In this document: piece by piece, positions 23,181 through 35,646 of the stretch
Layout of the letters: each line of letters starts with the position of its first letter
Position numbering within the stretch: position 1 is the stretch's first letter
DNA from: Pinus tabuliformis
Lineage: Eukaryota > Streptophyta > Pinopsida > Pinales > Pinaceae
Direction: 5' to 3'
Assembly (NCBI GenBank): GCA_031772625.1
Contig: CM062815.1
Coordinates: forward strand, 115,328,989-115,392,988
DNA: 64,000 bases
The notes under the pieces: generated by a model
Database searches by the model: none
What the model saw: the letters and a program-made list of their open reading frames with translations, nothing else
Told to the model about the DNA's origin: nothing
Made by a program: the position numbers and the translations under genes

Positions 23181-23559
23181 TGTTAGTTTTTGTTTGATGA
23201 AGAGATAAAACTATAGTAGAGAAGACTTCCTTTAAACTTGAACCCTAAGTCACCATGTCCATCCCAATTCAGTGACGAAATTCAAAATTCACGAAATTCA
23301 ATTTGCATGATCAAATTCAGAACAACTTTGATCAAAATTGTGAGGGTTTATGGTATTGCGAACTCTCCAATGTGGATGCCTCAAATATATGCCCTCCTAA
23401 GAGTGCCAGCCTCCAACATGTTCCCTTCGCGTTGGTTAATGGATTATAATACATAAGTTATGATATATTTAAAATTAAGTTGTAATGGTTATTAATTTGG
23501 ATTTTTATATTTCTAAAATTATATTACATATAATTTATTTTAGATATTATTATTATTTT

Positions 23560-23790
23560 TTTCATTTGTTGAGTGGTGTGAGCCTTGAAATAACTACATG
23601 CTTAACCTTTGGCTTGGTAAATCATGACTCAAGGGCATGTAAGCCTTCAAAATAACCCATGGATCGCACCTAGGTTGGGACACACCAGACCTTAACATGA
23701 CTGGATTTTTTTCCCATGGAGTTTCGAACTAGTGACCTTCACATCACGAAATGCCTTAACAGTACACCCCATCATCATCTATACTATGTC
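23560..23790 (-). mobile_element. probable tRNA-derived SINE
   Basis: Minus strand shows a pol III-like A box (ACTGTTAAGGC, about 23764-23753) and, some 25 bp on, a B box (TAGTTCGAAACTC, about 23732-23720), the layout of a tRNA-related SINE head. Roughly 150 bp of body follow, and an A/AAT-rich tail near 23580-23545. It interrupts CCT6-exon repeat unit 1. Ends are approximate; no target duplication was resolved. Confidence 0.45.
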
Positions 23791-24084
23791 TCATGCGTTT
23801 AAATATTTTTATTATCTAAAAATATTATGTCATTATAATTTAAAATCAAATTTATGTAGTATATAGATAAAGAGATGAATTTTTAATTTATCAAATTTTA
23901 TTATAATTTTTTATTAAACTTTAAGGTGATTTAATTTGAACTAGGTGACTTAACTTAAATCCTTACTCTTGCCTTGATTTCTTGTAATGGTTTTAAATCC
24001 TCTATGTAAGTCGTTGAGAAAAACCATCCAACTTAAAATGGAATTTATATGAAATCAATCAAGTTAGGCCACACGATGTTGGGT

Positions 24085-25480
24085 GTTGGATGCTAAAAAA
24101 TTACTAACTTCCTCACTCTGAATGCTTAATACATGGATAAGGGAAGGGGGGAAATCCAAGGGATGTTGGAAAGGCACCAATTTCCTTGGTATAAAAGCTT
24201 AAGGAACCAAAGGGTGAGGGAAATTTATCTCTTTAGAAAAATAAATGTTGAAAAGAGGATGCACAAGCAAGCTTAACCTCAACCATGGGAGAGGAAAATT
24301 TAGAACAAAAAATATGATCTACTCCAAATGGCATCAACCAACATTTGCATTAAGTAAATGCTAATTGAGGGGGTCTACTTGAAAGGAGACTTAATATAAT
24401 ACTTTCTTTTTTGTGTTATCTTGTTATGTAGTGGGGTATATCAAATCCTAACATAATGTTGTCTTTGGGTTTTTTCCACTTGTTCAGTCACATAGATTTT
24501 TTGTATTAGGTATGGGTTACACGAAGGATTTTCTTAACCAAGTGGCTTAACCTCCACCTAAAATATCCTTTGAACATGTTTGTAGATAGTGGGATGTGCA
24601 ATCCCTCCACTATGTGTTTCGGTGCATTATGTTCATCCTCAAACCCCCACTTTCACATTCAAGGATTTGTATCCCCTCCCCATATGTTGAGTCAATTTTG
24701 ATCTCTCCTCCTCCACCCACATGCCCAAACATAAAATAAGATTTTTTTTGAATGTGTGATAATATAGAACATATGTGACTACGGATAATATTTGATAGTA
24801 GTGTACATTCACAACATCATTAAAAATCTAGAGAGAGATAATAACTTCATATTAAAACAAAACTTGCAAACCATTTAATGCCCTAAATTTTTAAGAAATG
24901 TACTAATCCATCGCTGCACTCCCCACCCCAATTCCTCCAACCCCCAACTTATGGAATTTCATTTAGCTTAACTAATGGTTGTCATCTCCATCATTGACCA
25001 ACTAAAAGGACTTTGCATTGACTTTAGAAGAAAAATAGATAAACACAAGCTCCATTGAACTCGTTGATATTAAGGGTGACCAAATGCATTCACTACTTAG
25101 ATTAGAAGAGAAAATATAAACAAAGATAGAGATGAGTAATGCATATAGGTACACATACATTTTGATGGTGCCCTTGGGTCTGAGATTTGTCTTGAGAATG
25201 TCTTGTAATCCCTTAAAAATGTTGATATTCATGTACAATGTTGTTGATCAATTCAGAACATTGACATTCGGATTTAAGACATGAAACACCATTGTTAGTT
25301 TTTTCCTGATGAGGAAAGAAGAGTATAGTATATTAGAGTATATTTCCTTTAAACTTGGACCCTTTCCCTTTCCCTAATCACTTTTAATGGCTATAAACCC
25401 TCCATGCAAGGTGTTGATAAAAAATCATCCAACTTAAAACAAAAAACTTATATGAAGTCAAACAAGTTAGATAAATTGAA
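24085..25480 (-). repeat. CCT6-exon repeat unit 2
   Basis: Second tandem unit. Same intron-like, exon and upstream order as unit 1, with about 600 bp of extra sequence in the intron-like part (around 24240-24850). The far end (25345-25480: ...AATCATCCAACTTAAAAC...) repeats 23940-24080 of unit 1, which shows the head-to-tail arrangement. Confidence 0.65.
25158..25292 (-). pseudogene. CCT zeta (CCT6) first-exon fragment, copy 2
   Basis: 135 bp from an ATG at 25292: MVFHVLNPNVNVLN, then STTLYMNINIFKGLQDILKT and NLRPKGTIKM. One in-frame stop at codon 15. The match to CCT6 ends at the same Met as in the other copies, where GTATGT follows as a good plant splice donor. Confidence 0.85.
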
Positions 25481-25820
25481 GTTTAAAAAGGGTGATATAA
25501 GATGGAAACAAATGATGAGCAAGAGAGATAGAACATAATTAACAAATCATAATGATAATGAATCTTCTTGTCCCATCTACCCAACCATTGAAATTTGATG
25601 ACTATAAATAGTTTATTACAATCATTGACTACCTATATTAGATTGTGGTTAACAAAGAGTTAAGGTTCCAAGTAGAGGTCATTGGAAAGGTCCTCACCAT
25701 GGTGTCATGCTAATTTCATTTTAGTACAAACATGCACTTTACTTGACTATATATATTTGTGTATTTAGAAAATATTATATATAAAAACATGTGTAGGATT
25801 GAATTAGCATTACTTTTCTG

Positions 25821-25854
<34 letters not shown>

Positions 25855-27121
25855 TTTAAAGCATCACTAGCTTATATCACAAGTTGGGGTAATACATCGA
25901 GCCACAATTAGGAGTTAAATAAAGTCCCTTGTCAAGGTGCCATTATAGCTATAGCCTTGGATTGAACTTTGGTTTTCCACTTTCAATAAGAAAGTTGGAG
26001 TTATTGAAGAATTCTCCACATGTTTTAAGATATTTAAATCTTTTTCCAATATTATTGAAAAATAATATAGAAATTTTGTTACAACTTTTGAGAATCGACA
26101 AATTTCATAAATATCAATATCTAAGTTTTAACAATAATATCATCAATACTAGTGATATAGTCATAACAAGGTTAACTTCAACGTATGATTATATATGCTT
26201 GTTGACAGTGTTGGACCCGCCAACATGTCAAGGGGTCTCCCCGGTAAGAAGTCCCAACTAGACCTCATATTGTTTGGTGTAAGAGTCCTAGCAGAGGGTC
26301 ATATGGTATCGCCTTGACCACGATTGCGTGCAGAGGTAAGCAAGATGTCCTTGTTGGTAGAAAGGGTGTGACATGCGCAGCAAGCCAAGGAAGGTGCATG
26401 AATGGTTCTAACACATGAAAGGTGGAATGAGTGCGCCCTTTGGAAACTTGTGTAAACACGTAGCTTGGAAAGGAACAAACGAGAAAATATGCATCACAAG
26501 TTTGAAGGAAGGTAAACGGAAAATCCAAAGTGATGGTTAAATCAACAACACATTTCAGTAAGATTCATACATACATATATAGAAAGAGTCTATACATACA
26601 TGCGTAAGAAAACAGATACATATATCGTTAGAGTAAACAAGTTAAATGAAATACAATAACAACATATGCATGAAACTTGTTTTCTATGTTATGTTAAGAA
26701 GTGAAAGTTCCAATCATATAGTAAAACCATGACCAACCACTAGTCCTGATAATGTAACATTACATTCACTGCCGCCTGCTCCTCCAAAGAGATGTACTAG
26801 CTCTGCACTATGGAGAAGCCAAGGCTCGTTACAATACTATCCAAGCTTTCTCTAAGATACTCCTATTGGAAGCTTGGCTAACAAAAAGCCTCTACAATGA
26901 GTTATGAGGTACTATATATAGCAAAGGGTGGGGTGACCCTTAACATTCCCCTTTATGACTGTTCATCATGACTCTTCATTACTCTACGACAGTTACATTC
27001 AACTATTGACACTTGAACTTCCACTTTACAAGATATTACACACAATCTAAAAATGTACCCATGTGAGACAAAATAGGCTTGAGCAAGACATAAAATACAT
27101 CACTATGAATTAGAAAACTAT
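25481..27121. other. stretch without a recognised gene
   Basis: AT-rich left half with the (TTA)n run. From about 26209 the sequence changes character (TGTTGGACCCGCC...), and a plus-strand TATA-like TACTATATATAGC lies near 26921. This could be an LTR or promoter remnant, but no partner, primer site or target duplication was found. Open frames of up to 110 codons look random. Confidence 0.35.
25821..25852. repeat. (TTA)n microsatellite
   Basis: About ten tandem TTA/ATT units. Confidence 0.95.
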
Positions 27122-29397
27122 GGGAAGACCAACTCTTCGACATCCTCATGACGGTCAACGGTGCCGAACATATGCCAAGCTTGGTAGTCCACGATGGTGT
27201 TCGTGTACTCTATGGTGAAATCTTTCTAGAAACAAAATCTTGCCTTTGTTACATTCGGGTACATTGCTTTGGCTCCTCTGTCCAACTCATCTGATAACAT
27301 GCACATCATTGTCTTGAGTGCAGCCAGACCAATCACATACTGATGCATAGTGTCTGCACTGATTGCCAAGTCTTCACTGGTGGCTATGTGCATCAACTCG
27401 TCAAAGTATGAGTCTAGCTCCAGTCGGAATTGTCCCTTTGTATTTGCCTTGGTGAGTGTCCCAATAGATTGGATTGCATGTGTGCACACAACAACAACCA
27501 TGCTTCTGAACACCCATGCATGGGAATCCTGCAAGCTAGTGACGAGCTGCGGGAGTTCCTCATAGTTCCGGATCCGAATCCGGATGCGTGCCTTCAACTC
27601 AACCACTCTGGGCTTCATCATCTTCGACAAGTGTAACAGGGCTCCGTTGTATCTCATTGTCCATGTTTTCATTCGGTCGACAAGAGTACGCAAGTTTGAC
27701 AAGATACGTGCTCTCTTAGCACACCATTGCTTCCAACTGTTGAGATAGACAACTGCCTTATGCACGGTACCAAATCTAGAATACAACACCCGCATGATTG
27801 TCTCAAGGGACGATACTTCATCTAGTATCGACTTCTTCAACTCTACTTGAGCGGATGTTGTAACCAGTTCTCCTCCCTTCTTGGTTGTTTGTAGCTCCTT
27901 AGCGATTTGCTCGTTCTCTACTATCAAGAACCGAACACTCAAGCTAGTGGCTTCGGCATATGCTCTAGTAGCATCGGCCAAAGCTGTTGTATGCTTCCGT
28001 ACATCTGATATGATCACTGGTTCCTCAAACTGCACAAGAGATGTGTGGACATACATAGTAGACACTATGCACAATTGCACAACTCTATGCTTTGACTTGT
28101 CGAATGATATGTTGTGCATATCTTCTTCCAGATTGTCTCCAAGGATCTCAGTATATCCTTGGTCGCTCAGAACTTTCTCTGCTTCCATATCGAGTGAAGC
28201 TGGTGGTTCAACCTCTTGGTGGTAAGGCATGAGGTCAATGTCTTTCTCTAACTCAGGTTTTCCATCTCCATATCCATATTCTCAAGTACTCGTTCAATTT
28301 CTTGAGCGAAATCCTTCTCCTCAAATTTCTTGAGCTTTGTGCTAGCTGCTTAAATGAGTCTACCACTTGTATGGGCGCAGTTTCATCAATATGTGCATGT
28401 TGCACGCCCTGTTGTGTTTGTGTCTATTGTGCTTCCTTCTCATGTTTGCGTAGCTCCTGTTCCTTCCTGAGTTTCTCCATTAACTCTTGCAACTCTTTCA
28501 TTATTTCCTCCATCCTCTATTTTTCTCTCTACCTTTGTGTGGTCTTCTTGTCATGTTGTTTCCTATTTGTCTCTATAAGCAAAGCTTGTTTCTCCACAAG
28601 TGGGTCTGCTATGAACTTGCAGCTTTTTTCTACCTCTACGCTATCGACAATATTCCTCTTGCCTTTTTCATGTGTCAGTATGTTTACCTCTGTTGTTGCT
28701 ACTCTCCTAGACGCTACTTCGCTAACCACTCCACAATGATGTCGACTGGTTCATTGGGCCTGGAGAAGCTGTGATAATATCTCCACGAGTCTTCCTTAGC
28801 CCAATGACATGCCCCGTGGATCCATGGAAATTTCACTCTCGGGCAGTGATCCTTCACAAAGCAATGTGGGTCATACGGATTGAAGCTTCTGGTGTCGAAA
28901 GTAAATTTCTTGAACTCTTCTGTCTCAACATCCACATGCTTGAGATAGTGGTCCAAGGTGCCTTCTTATTCCGGTGCATCCTACTTGACAGTCTTGTCGA
29001 GATGTGGTATGACACTTCTTTCATGATGAACTTGTAGATGGAAAACTTCAGCAAAAGATGCGGAGGCTTCTCCATGTTGTACATCCGTATGAAGGTGCCA
29101 AAAGGTGAGGCATACCAATCTTCTATGTCTATCAGTGCCTCCATTGTTGCCTTTGACATGGAAGTTGGATCTTGCTCAAATATCATCTTGTACACCGGGG
29201 TGGAAAAATGATCTGACAATTGTGTGATGACTCTGCGAAAGCTGCATTCAGAAAAATGTTTACAATAAGTGTTCACAGAGGTTTTCGTTAATGTTCATGC
29301 TCACTTCAAGCCTGGGAACTGCTGGTCGGCATAGATTGCATCCAAGATGTATGTGAACATGTAGATTTTTGTTTGCTGACCTTTGGGCGGCTGCCGA
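27122..29397 (-). pseudogene. unrecognised coiled-coil protein unit, copy A, 3' part
   Basis: Continuation of the reading region that starts at 36338, split by the chromovirus at 29398-35641. Conserved with copy B: a helical N-terminal part (WYASPFGTFIRMYN, then PYDPHCFVKDHCPRVKFPW and HGACHWAKEDSWRYYHSFS), a Lys/Arg/Glu-rich middle (VEKQALLIETNRKQHDKK), and a long helical C-terminal part with an open frame of 334 codons (28230-27226). A terminal peptide ending DVEELVFP follows near 27125. No family recognised. The layout resembles the extra plant-transposon ORFs found in some Ty3 elements. Total coding length would be near 990 codons; the copy is broken in a few places. Confidence 0.5.
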
Positions 29398-29822
29398 TGT
29401 TAGGGTCCCACCCTAACCCCCTTATTTATGTCATGGGATCACGTCATAGTCAAGAGTCAATAAAGCCCATATTAATATTTGTAAGTGGTTAACCCGCAAT
29501 TAATGACGGGACCACAGTTAGTTGCAAATGGGCGGTAGTATTAGATAGATGGTATTAATAAAACCCACGATATTGGCTCGTGGTATTGCATGTATGAGTC
29601 ATATATAAAGGATAGAGACTCCCTGCGAGGAGCATCGTGTCTTGTTTTGTAATCGAGCTCTGCTCTATTGGAGGTTGCCCCCTCGAAGAGGCCTGTGAAC
29701 ATTTCTCTCTGAATAATAAAATCATTGCTATTCTATGTTCTGGGTATATTTTCTTCGCATATTCTGTGTTCTCGGTATCTTTTCTTCGCTTGGGTATTGT
29801 TTTGCAGGTTAAGAGCATAACA
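29398..29822 (+). repeat. 5' LTR of young chromovirus
   Basis: 425 bp, TGTTAGGGTCCCACC...GAGCATAACA. A TATA box (CATATATAAAGG) lies near 29601 and a poly(A)-type signal AATAATAAAATC near 29711. Confidence 0.95.
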
Positions 29823-30765
29823 AGTGGTATCAGAGCACTTTCCAGGGCTCGGTGGGATCTCCAAATTTTAGCAAAGTTTTTTTGGCTAGAGACGTGTTCC
29901 GGCGTCTTTAAACCATGGGATCTGTCCTTAAGCGCATAAATCTGCGGATTTGGGGAGGCATGCACGCAGGAAATACAAGAGGTGGTCACATCTGTTGGAC
30001 TCCCTTGTAACCCCTGTGGGTACCCCTTCGAGTAGTAGCGCATTAGACAGAACCGCGCACGGACTGTCTTCCACGTACCCTCTGGGTATATAGGAAGCCC
30101 CCTAACTCCCTTGAAACCTCGCCATAGATAAACCTTCAGCCGTCTTGTGGCTACAGTACACCGAGAACAGCACTCGGAGAGATTACTCGCCCGTACGATA
30201 GGGTAGTCGGGTTGTACGGCTAAGGGTACGGTCGATCCTCCTTAGTTAGAGCCCTGAAACATTGGGCCGAGTACTACTGTCAGACCCTTATGTATATTGC
30301 GATCTATAGCACCTGACACTCCCCAAGACCATAGTTCCCTTTCTATCAGGGGATCACACATCATCTATTCCAGATCAGCAGCAGCAGTTGTTCCACCATT
30401 CAGATCTCTCAGATCCACCAGATTGGATATTCCAGATCAGCAGCAGCAGTTGTTCCACCATTCAGATCTCTCAGATCCACCAGATCGGAGTAGTTGTGAA
30501 GGGTTCCTGTACCTGGATATAATTTTCGCAGGACTTTTGGCGGCATTGACATTTTGAGGATTTGGCGACTGCAGTATTGATCAGGAAGGAGTAAAACTCC
30601 GTTAGGAGTTTTCCAAAAAAAAAAAAAAAACGAGTCTGAGATCTTCCGGGGCACTTATTGGTGACCTAGCCCATCAGTATCAGGACGACGAGCTGAGCAA
30701 GGTGGTACCATTCAATTTCTTAGTAAAAATTTTTAGGCGGTCCCAATTTTTCATCAGGTTGGTGT
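29823..30765 (+). other. untranslated leader of young chromovirus
   Basis: 0.94 kb from the primer site to the gag start. It contains a direct duplication of about 61 bp (ATTCCAGATCAGCAGCAGCA..., first copy from 30369, second from about 30430) and an A16 run near 30615-30630. Sequence at 29980-30300 is GC-richer than its surroundings. Confidence 0.8.
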
Positions 30766-33700
30766 ATGGTAGAAACTCGCGCTCAAGCGATGGCCAATGA
30801 AAGGATCGACAAAATTGAAAACTATGTCAACTCCCTCCAAACTACGGTGAACAAGATCGAACTTGACCTTCAAGGAATGAGTAACCACATAGAACTTGAG
30901 CTTAAAGGAATGAGTAACCAGTTACAGGAGGCATTCTCAAAGGGCAAGAAGCCAGCCCACGAGGAGGCGTATAATGGCCATGAATACCATGAGGGTGAGT
31001 CTAGCCACTCTCCTCACGTTTGGCACTCCCATCCACCACCCAGTCAGCGACCTCCCAAGTTGGATATGCAGAAATTTGACGGTTCTCACACGTCCGCATG
31101 GCTAGCACAAATGGTGCAGTATTTCCAATTGAATCATATCACAGATGAGGGGACTAAGCTTATGGTTGGCACCATGTACTTGGACAATGAACGATGGCAA
31201 TGGAAGGAATCGCATCAGCATTGCAATGGACATTTTCAGAATTGGGCCCAATTTGCCAAAACTCTTCGCAGTCGCTTTGAACAGGAAGACTCTTTTTTGG
31301 GGCGTCTCACTAAGCTCCGACAGACGGGTACAGTGGAGGAATATATTAATGCTTTTGAAGCCTTAGCCTTCCGCACTAAGGGTCTCACAGATGAGTTCTA
31401 CATGGAATGCTTTATCAGCGGTCTTAAAGAAGCCATCAAAGCTCAGGTTCTACTCCACCACCCTCCCACATGGACAGAGGCTTGCCAGGTAGCCCGTAAG
31501 GTGGAACGTGCATTAATAGCCCAATCCAGCCACCCCAACTTCCCCGCTAAAGGTCGTCCCTCACAGGCTCCCAATATGACTCAGACACTTAAGATTCAAA
31601 AGGTGTCACCTGCGGAAATGGCCAAAAGAAGGAAGCAAGGACTATGTTACTACTGTGATGAAAAATATTCCCCGGGTCATAAATGCAAAGAGCACAAGTT
31701 TTTTCAAATAGATGCCACTGACTACAGCTCCACAGAGGAAGATCCACCACTTGAGGAACCGGAGGCGATCGAAGAAGATAACCAACAGGAGATTTTATCT
31801 GATGAACCAATTATTTCGCGGAATGCATTAGCAGGAATTTCTTCCCCTCAAACTCTCAAAATCAGGGGTTTTCTTAAACATCGCCCAGTAGTAGTCTTGA
31901 TTGATAGTGGAAGTACCCATAATTTCATCCACCAAAAGGTCGCTGAAGCAGCACATTGTTTCGTCCGGGCAGTTTCTAACTTCCAAGTCCAGATTGCAGA
32001 TGGGGGCACAATGAAATGTGAAGGTCGCTGTGAAAATGTCAAAATTCAAATGGGGGATTATCAATTGAAAACCCACATGTTTGCAATACACATGGGGGGT
32101 TGCGACATTGTCCTCGGCGCGGAATGGCTCCGCACTCTTGGGCCAATCACAATGGATTTCCAGGAGTTATATATGAGTTTTAAGCAGAACAACTCCACAC
32201 ATACCCTCTGTGGACTACAGGCGGGAGCCCCCTCTATCATCAGCTCGCATAGGATGGAAAAATTATTAAAAAATGGCCATCATGGAGTGGTAGCTCAATT
32301 TAATGCCATCCAGGTAGTCGACACCATGCCCCCGCCAATTCATCCTGAGATGCAACAGATTTTAAATAAACATCGGACTGTCTTTGATAAGCCTCATGAG
32401 CTTCCACCCTCGCGAGGGGAACATGATCATAGCATCACATTGGTTCCAGGGGCCCAACCCCCAAATGTGAGGCCATACAGATATCCGTTCACCCAAAAGA
32501 ATGAAATAGAAAAAATCATCAAGGAATTGTTGGAAGCAAGTGTCATTCGTCCCAGCATTAGTCCTTATTCATCTCCAGTGGTCATGGTCCTCAAGAAAGA
32601 TGGGGAGTGGCGGATGTGTCCAGACTTTAGGGCCCTCAATAAGTTAACAGTCAAAGATAAATTTCCCATCCCAGTGGTTGACGATTTGCTGGACGAACTC
32701 AATGGGGCTCAATTCTTCACTAAGTTGGATCTTCGCTCAGGCTACCACCAAATTCGCATGAAGGAAGTCGACATTCCCAAGACAGCTTTCAGAACTCATG
32801 AAGGCCATTATGAGTTCCTGGTCATGCCATTTGGTCTTTGTAATGCCCCCTCTACTTTTCAGAGCCTTATGAATCACCTCCTCAAACCATATCTCAGAAA
32901 ATTTGTCCTTGTCTTCTTCGATGACATCCTCATCTATAGTGTCACTTGGGCGGCACATCTTCAGCATGTAGATCTACTCTTGCAACTGCTCCGCACGCAT
33001 AAATTATTTGTCAAGATGTCTAAGTGTTCGTTTGGCATGGAAGAAGTTGAGTATTTGGGCCACATTGTGGGGCGTGAAGGTGTCAAGGTGGACCCAAAAA
33101 AGATCCAGGCAATGCAAGAATGGCCTCAACCTAAGACCTTGAAAAGCTTGAGAGGGTTTTTGGGTCTCACAGGCTATTATCGTAAATTTGTCCGCAACTA
33201 TGGCCGCATAGCGAAGCCCCTAACGCAACTCCTAAAGAAAAATTCCTTCTTCTGGAACGAAGAAGCACAACAGGCATTTACCGCTCTCAAAACCGCCATG
33301 TGTTCCACTCCTGTCTTAGCACTACCAGACTTCACCAAATCATTTGTCATTGAATCTGATGCTTCGGGAACAGGTATTGGAGCAGTCTTAATGCAGGAAG
33401 GGCGACCATTGGCCTTCACCAGCCAACAACTAAGTGGGAGGAATCTGGGCCAATCTACCTATGAGAAGGAAATGATGGCCATCTTACATGCAGTCGAAAC
33501 CTGGCGACCTTACTTATTGGGGCGACGTTTCCAAATCCGCACAGATCATCACAGTCTTAAATATTTTTTGAGCAACGCCTATCTTCCCCAAAACAAAATA
33601 AATGGTTAGCCAAAATGCTGGGATATGATTATGAGATCATTTACAAGAAAGGGAAAGACAACAGGGTAGCAGATGCATTAACGCGCCAATTTGAGGAGGA

Positions 33701-35153
33701 AAGTACTCTGCTCGCAATTTCACTCCCCATTCCAGACTGGATTGAAGAGGCTCGCAGGGAATGGTTTTCACATCCCGGGCTCTCTCAACTCATTTCTCAA
33801 TTGCAGGTAGATCCTAATTCCAGCAAGGGCTACTCGTGGCAGAATGATATTCTTCACTACAAGGACAGAGTCGTAATATCACCAACATCCACCCTCAAAA
33901 GTCGCATTTTAGCAGAATTGCACTCATCTCCCATTGCAGGACATTCGGGCTTTCAGAAGACATATGCTCACACCAGAAGATCATTTTTTTGGGCCGGCAT
34001 GAAACAGGACATCCTTACTTTCGTAGCAGAATGTGACGTCTGTCAACGCCACAAAGGGGAAACCGTCCACACACCAGGCACATTACAACCATTGCCCATT
34101 CCAGCGTCAATTTGGACGGAGGTCTCCATGGATTTCATTACAGGTCTTCCAAAGTCTGGGAACAAGTCAGTCATCATGGTGGTTGTGGACCGACTGTCGA
34201 AGTATGCTCATTTCTGCGCCCTGCCCCAACCATTCACACCCACTTTGGTTGCTCAAACTTTCATGGATCAGATCTTCAAATTGCATGGCATGCCCACGTC
34301 TATTGTGTCCGACCGCGACCCAATCTTCACCAGTAATTTTTGGCAGGAGCTCTTCAGAATACAAGGCACTCAAATCAAACTCAGTACTTCATATCATCCG
34401 CAAACAGATGGTCAAACCGAAGCAGTCAACAAATGTCTAGAAACCTACCTTAGGTGTTTCACTTTAGAAAAACAACACCTTTGGGTACAGTGGTTACCTC
34501 TGGCGGAATGGTGGTATAACACCAACTATCATGCCACTACCAAAATGACTCCCTATGAAGCAGTCTATGGACAACTTCCGCCTTCCCCTACTTCTTATCT
34601 CACGGGGTGCTCCAAAGTACAAGCCATGGATCAACTCCTACAACACCGCGCAACCATGCTTGCCCATCTGCGCGAGAATCTTCATCAAGCTCAGAACCAT
34701 ATGAAGCAACAGACTGACCAACATCGCTCAGAGCGCCAATTTCAAGAAGGGGATCAGGTCTTTTTGAGGCTGCAACCATATAAGCAAACATCACTCAAAG
34801 ACAAGGGTTGTCAAAAGCTCTCTCCAAAATTCTACGGACCATACCAAGTACTTCAGCGCATTGGAGAAGTGGCTTACAAGTTGGCTTTTCCATCTACAGC
34901 AAAAATCCACCCAGTTTTCCATGTATCATGCCTCAAGAAAGTGATTGGGAACAATTGCCGAGTTCAAACCAGTCTACCTGAATTGGACGAAGAAGGGTCA
35001 ATCTGGCTTCAACCTGAACAAGTTCTAGACACACGAGAGAAGCACCTGCGCGGCCGCATGCTTAAGGAGGTCCTCGTCAAATGGAAAGACACCTCTCCGG
35101 AAGATGCAACTTGGGAACCAGCCACTATTCTTCAGCAGTTTCCGCAGCTTTAG
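30766..35153 (+). mobile_element. gag-pol region of young chromovirus
   Basis: Starts MVETRAQAMANERIDKIENY with a short coiled coil. Domains in order: gag (about 31080-31520; GRLTKLRQTGTVEEYINAFE), zinc knuckle (CYYCDEKYSPGHKC, about 31645-31690), aspartic protease (VLIDSGSTHNF, about 31890), RT (about 32480-33020; FFDDILIYS near 32920), RNase H (IESDASGTGIGAVL, about 33350), and integrase (about 33890-34650; HSGFQKTYAHTRRSFFW, CDVCQRHK, then the DDE core). The C-terminal chromodomain (VLVKWKDTSPEDATWEP) is at about 35070-35120. Very little decay, about one break. Confidence 0.95.
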
Positions 35154-35188
35154 CCTTGAGGACAAGGCTAGTCTTAAGGGGGAGGGCA

Positions 35189-35641
35189 TGTTAGGGTCCC
35201 ACCCTAACCCCCTTATTTATGTCATGGGATCACGTCATAGTCAAGAGTCAATAAAGCCCATATTAATATTTGTAAGTGGTTAACCCGCAATTAATGACGG
35301 GACCACAGTTAGTTGCAAATGGGCGGTAGTATTAGATAGATGGTAAATGGGCGGTAGTATTAGATAGATGGTATTAATAAAACCCACGATATTGGCTCGT
35401 GGTATTGCATGTATGAGTCATATATAAAGGATAGAGACTCCCTGCGAGGAGCATCGTGTCTTGTTTTGTAGTCGAGCTTTGCTCTATTGGAGGTTGCCCC
35501 CTCGAAGAGGCCTGTGAACATTTCTCTCTGAATAATAAAATCATTGCTATTCTGTGTTCTGGGTATATTTTCTTCGCATATTCTGTGTTCTCAGTATCTT
35601 TTCTTCGCTTGGGTATTGTTTTGCAGGTTAAGAGCATAACA
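35189..35641 (+). repeat. 3' LTR of young chromovirus
   Basis: 453 bp partner of 29398-29822. The extra length comes from a tandem duplication of about 29 bp (ATGGGCGGTAGTATTAGATAG unit start, 35317-35375). Confidence 0.95.
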
Positions 35642-35646
35642 GCTGA

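Larger units (their letters stand above)
22555..24084 (-). repeat. CCT6-exon repeat unit 1
   Basis: Begins GGGGAAAATCCACAAGATG and shares order and sequence with units at 24085-25480 and 53320-54404. On the minus strand the order is upstream region, a 135-bp chaperonin exon, then several hundred bp of intron-like sequence. It carries a probable SINE (23560-23790) not present in the other units. Head-to-tail with unit 2. Confidence 0.7.
29398..35641 (+). mobile_element. young Ty3/gypsy chromovirus, nearly whole
   Basis: LTRs 29398-29822 and 35189-35641, initiator-Met primer site (TGGTATCAGAGCACTTTCC) at 29825, polypurine tract AAGGGGGAGGG before 35189, and target duplication GCCGA/GCTGA (29393-29397, 35642-35646). 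Gag, zinc knuckle, protease, RT, RNase H, integrase and chromodomain are all present in order. The LTRs differ by about four substitutions in 425 bp plus one 29-bp tandem duplication in the right LTR, so it inserted recently (about 1% divergence). Short LTRs and total length suggest a Reina-like chromovirus, which is inference. It looks almost whole, with about one break. It split unit copy A. Confidence 0.95.

Noticed and set aside
26209-27120. Possible solo LTR (TGTTGGACCCGCC..., TATA near 26921)
   Set aside because: No partner, clear CA end or target duplication could be found by eye, so it is left as an unexplained stretch.
28302-28774. Cys/Ser/Phe-rich plus-strand frames opposite unit copy A
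   Set aside because: They are antisense shadows of the charged coiled-coil region on the minus strand; the same happens at 40881-41376 in copy B.
29980-30300. Possible rDNA-like sequence in the chromovirus leader (TATATAGGAAGCCCCC looks like a pol I start)
   Set aside because: Only a short motif fits, and no rRNA gene sequence follows; treated as ordinary leader.
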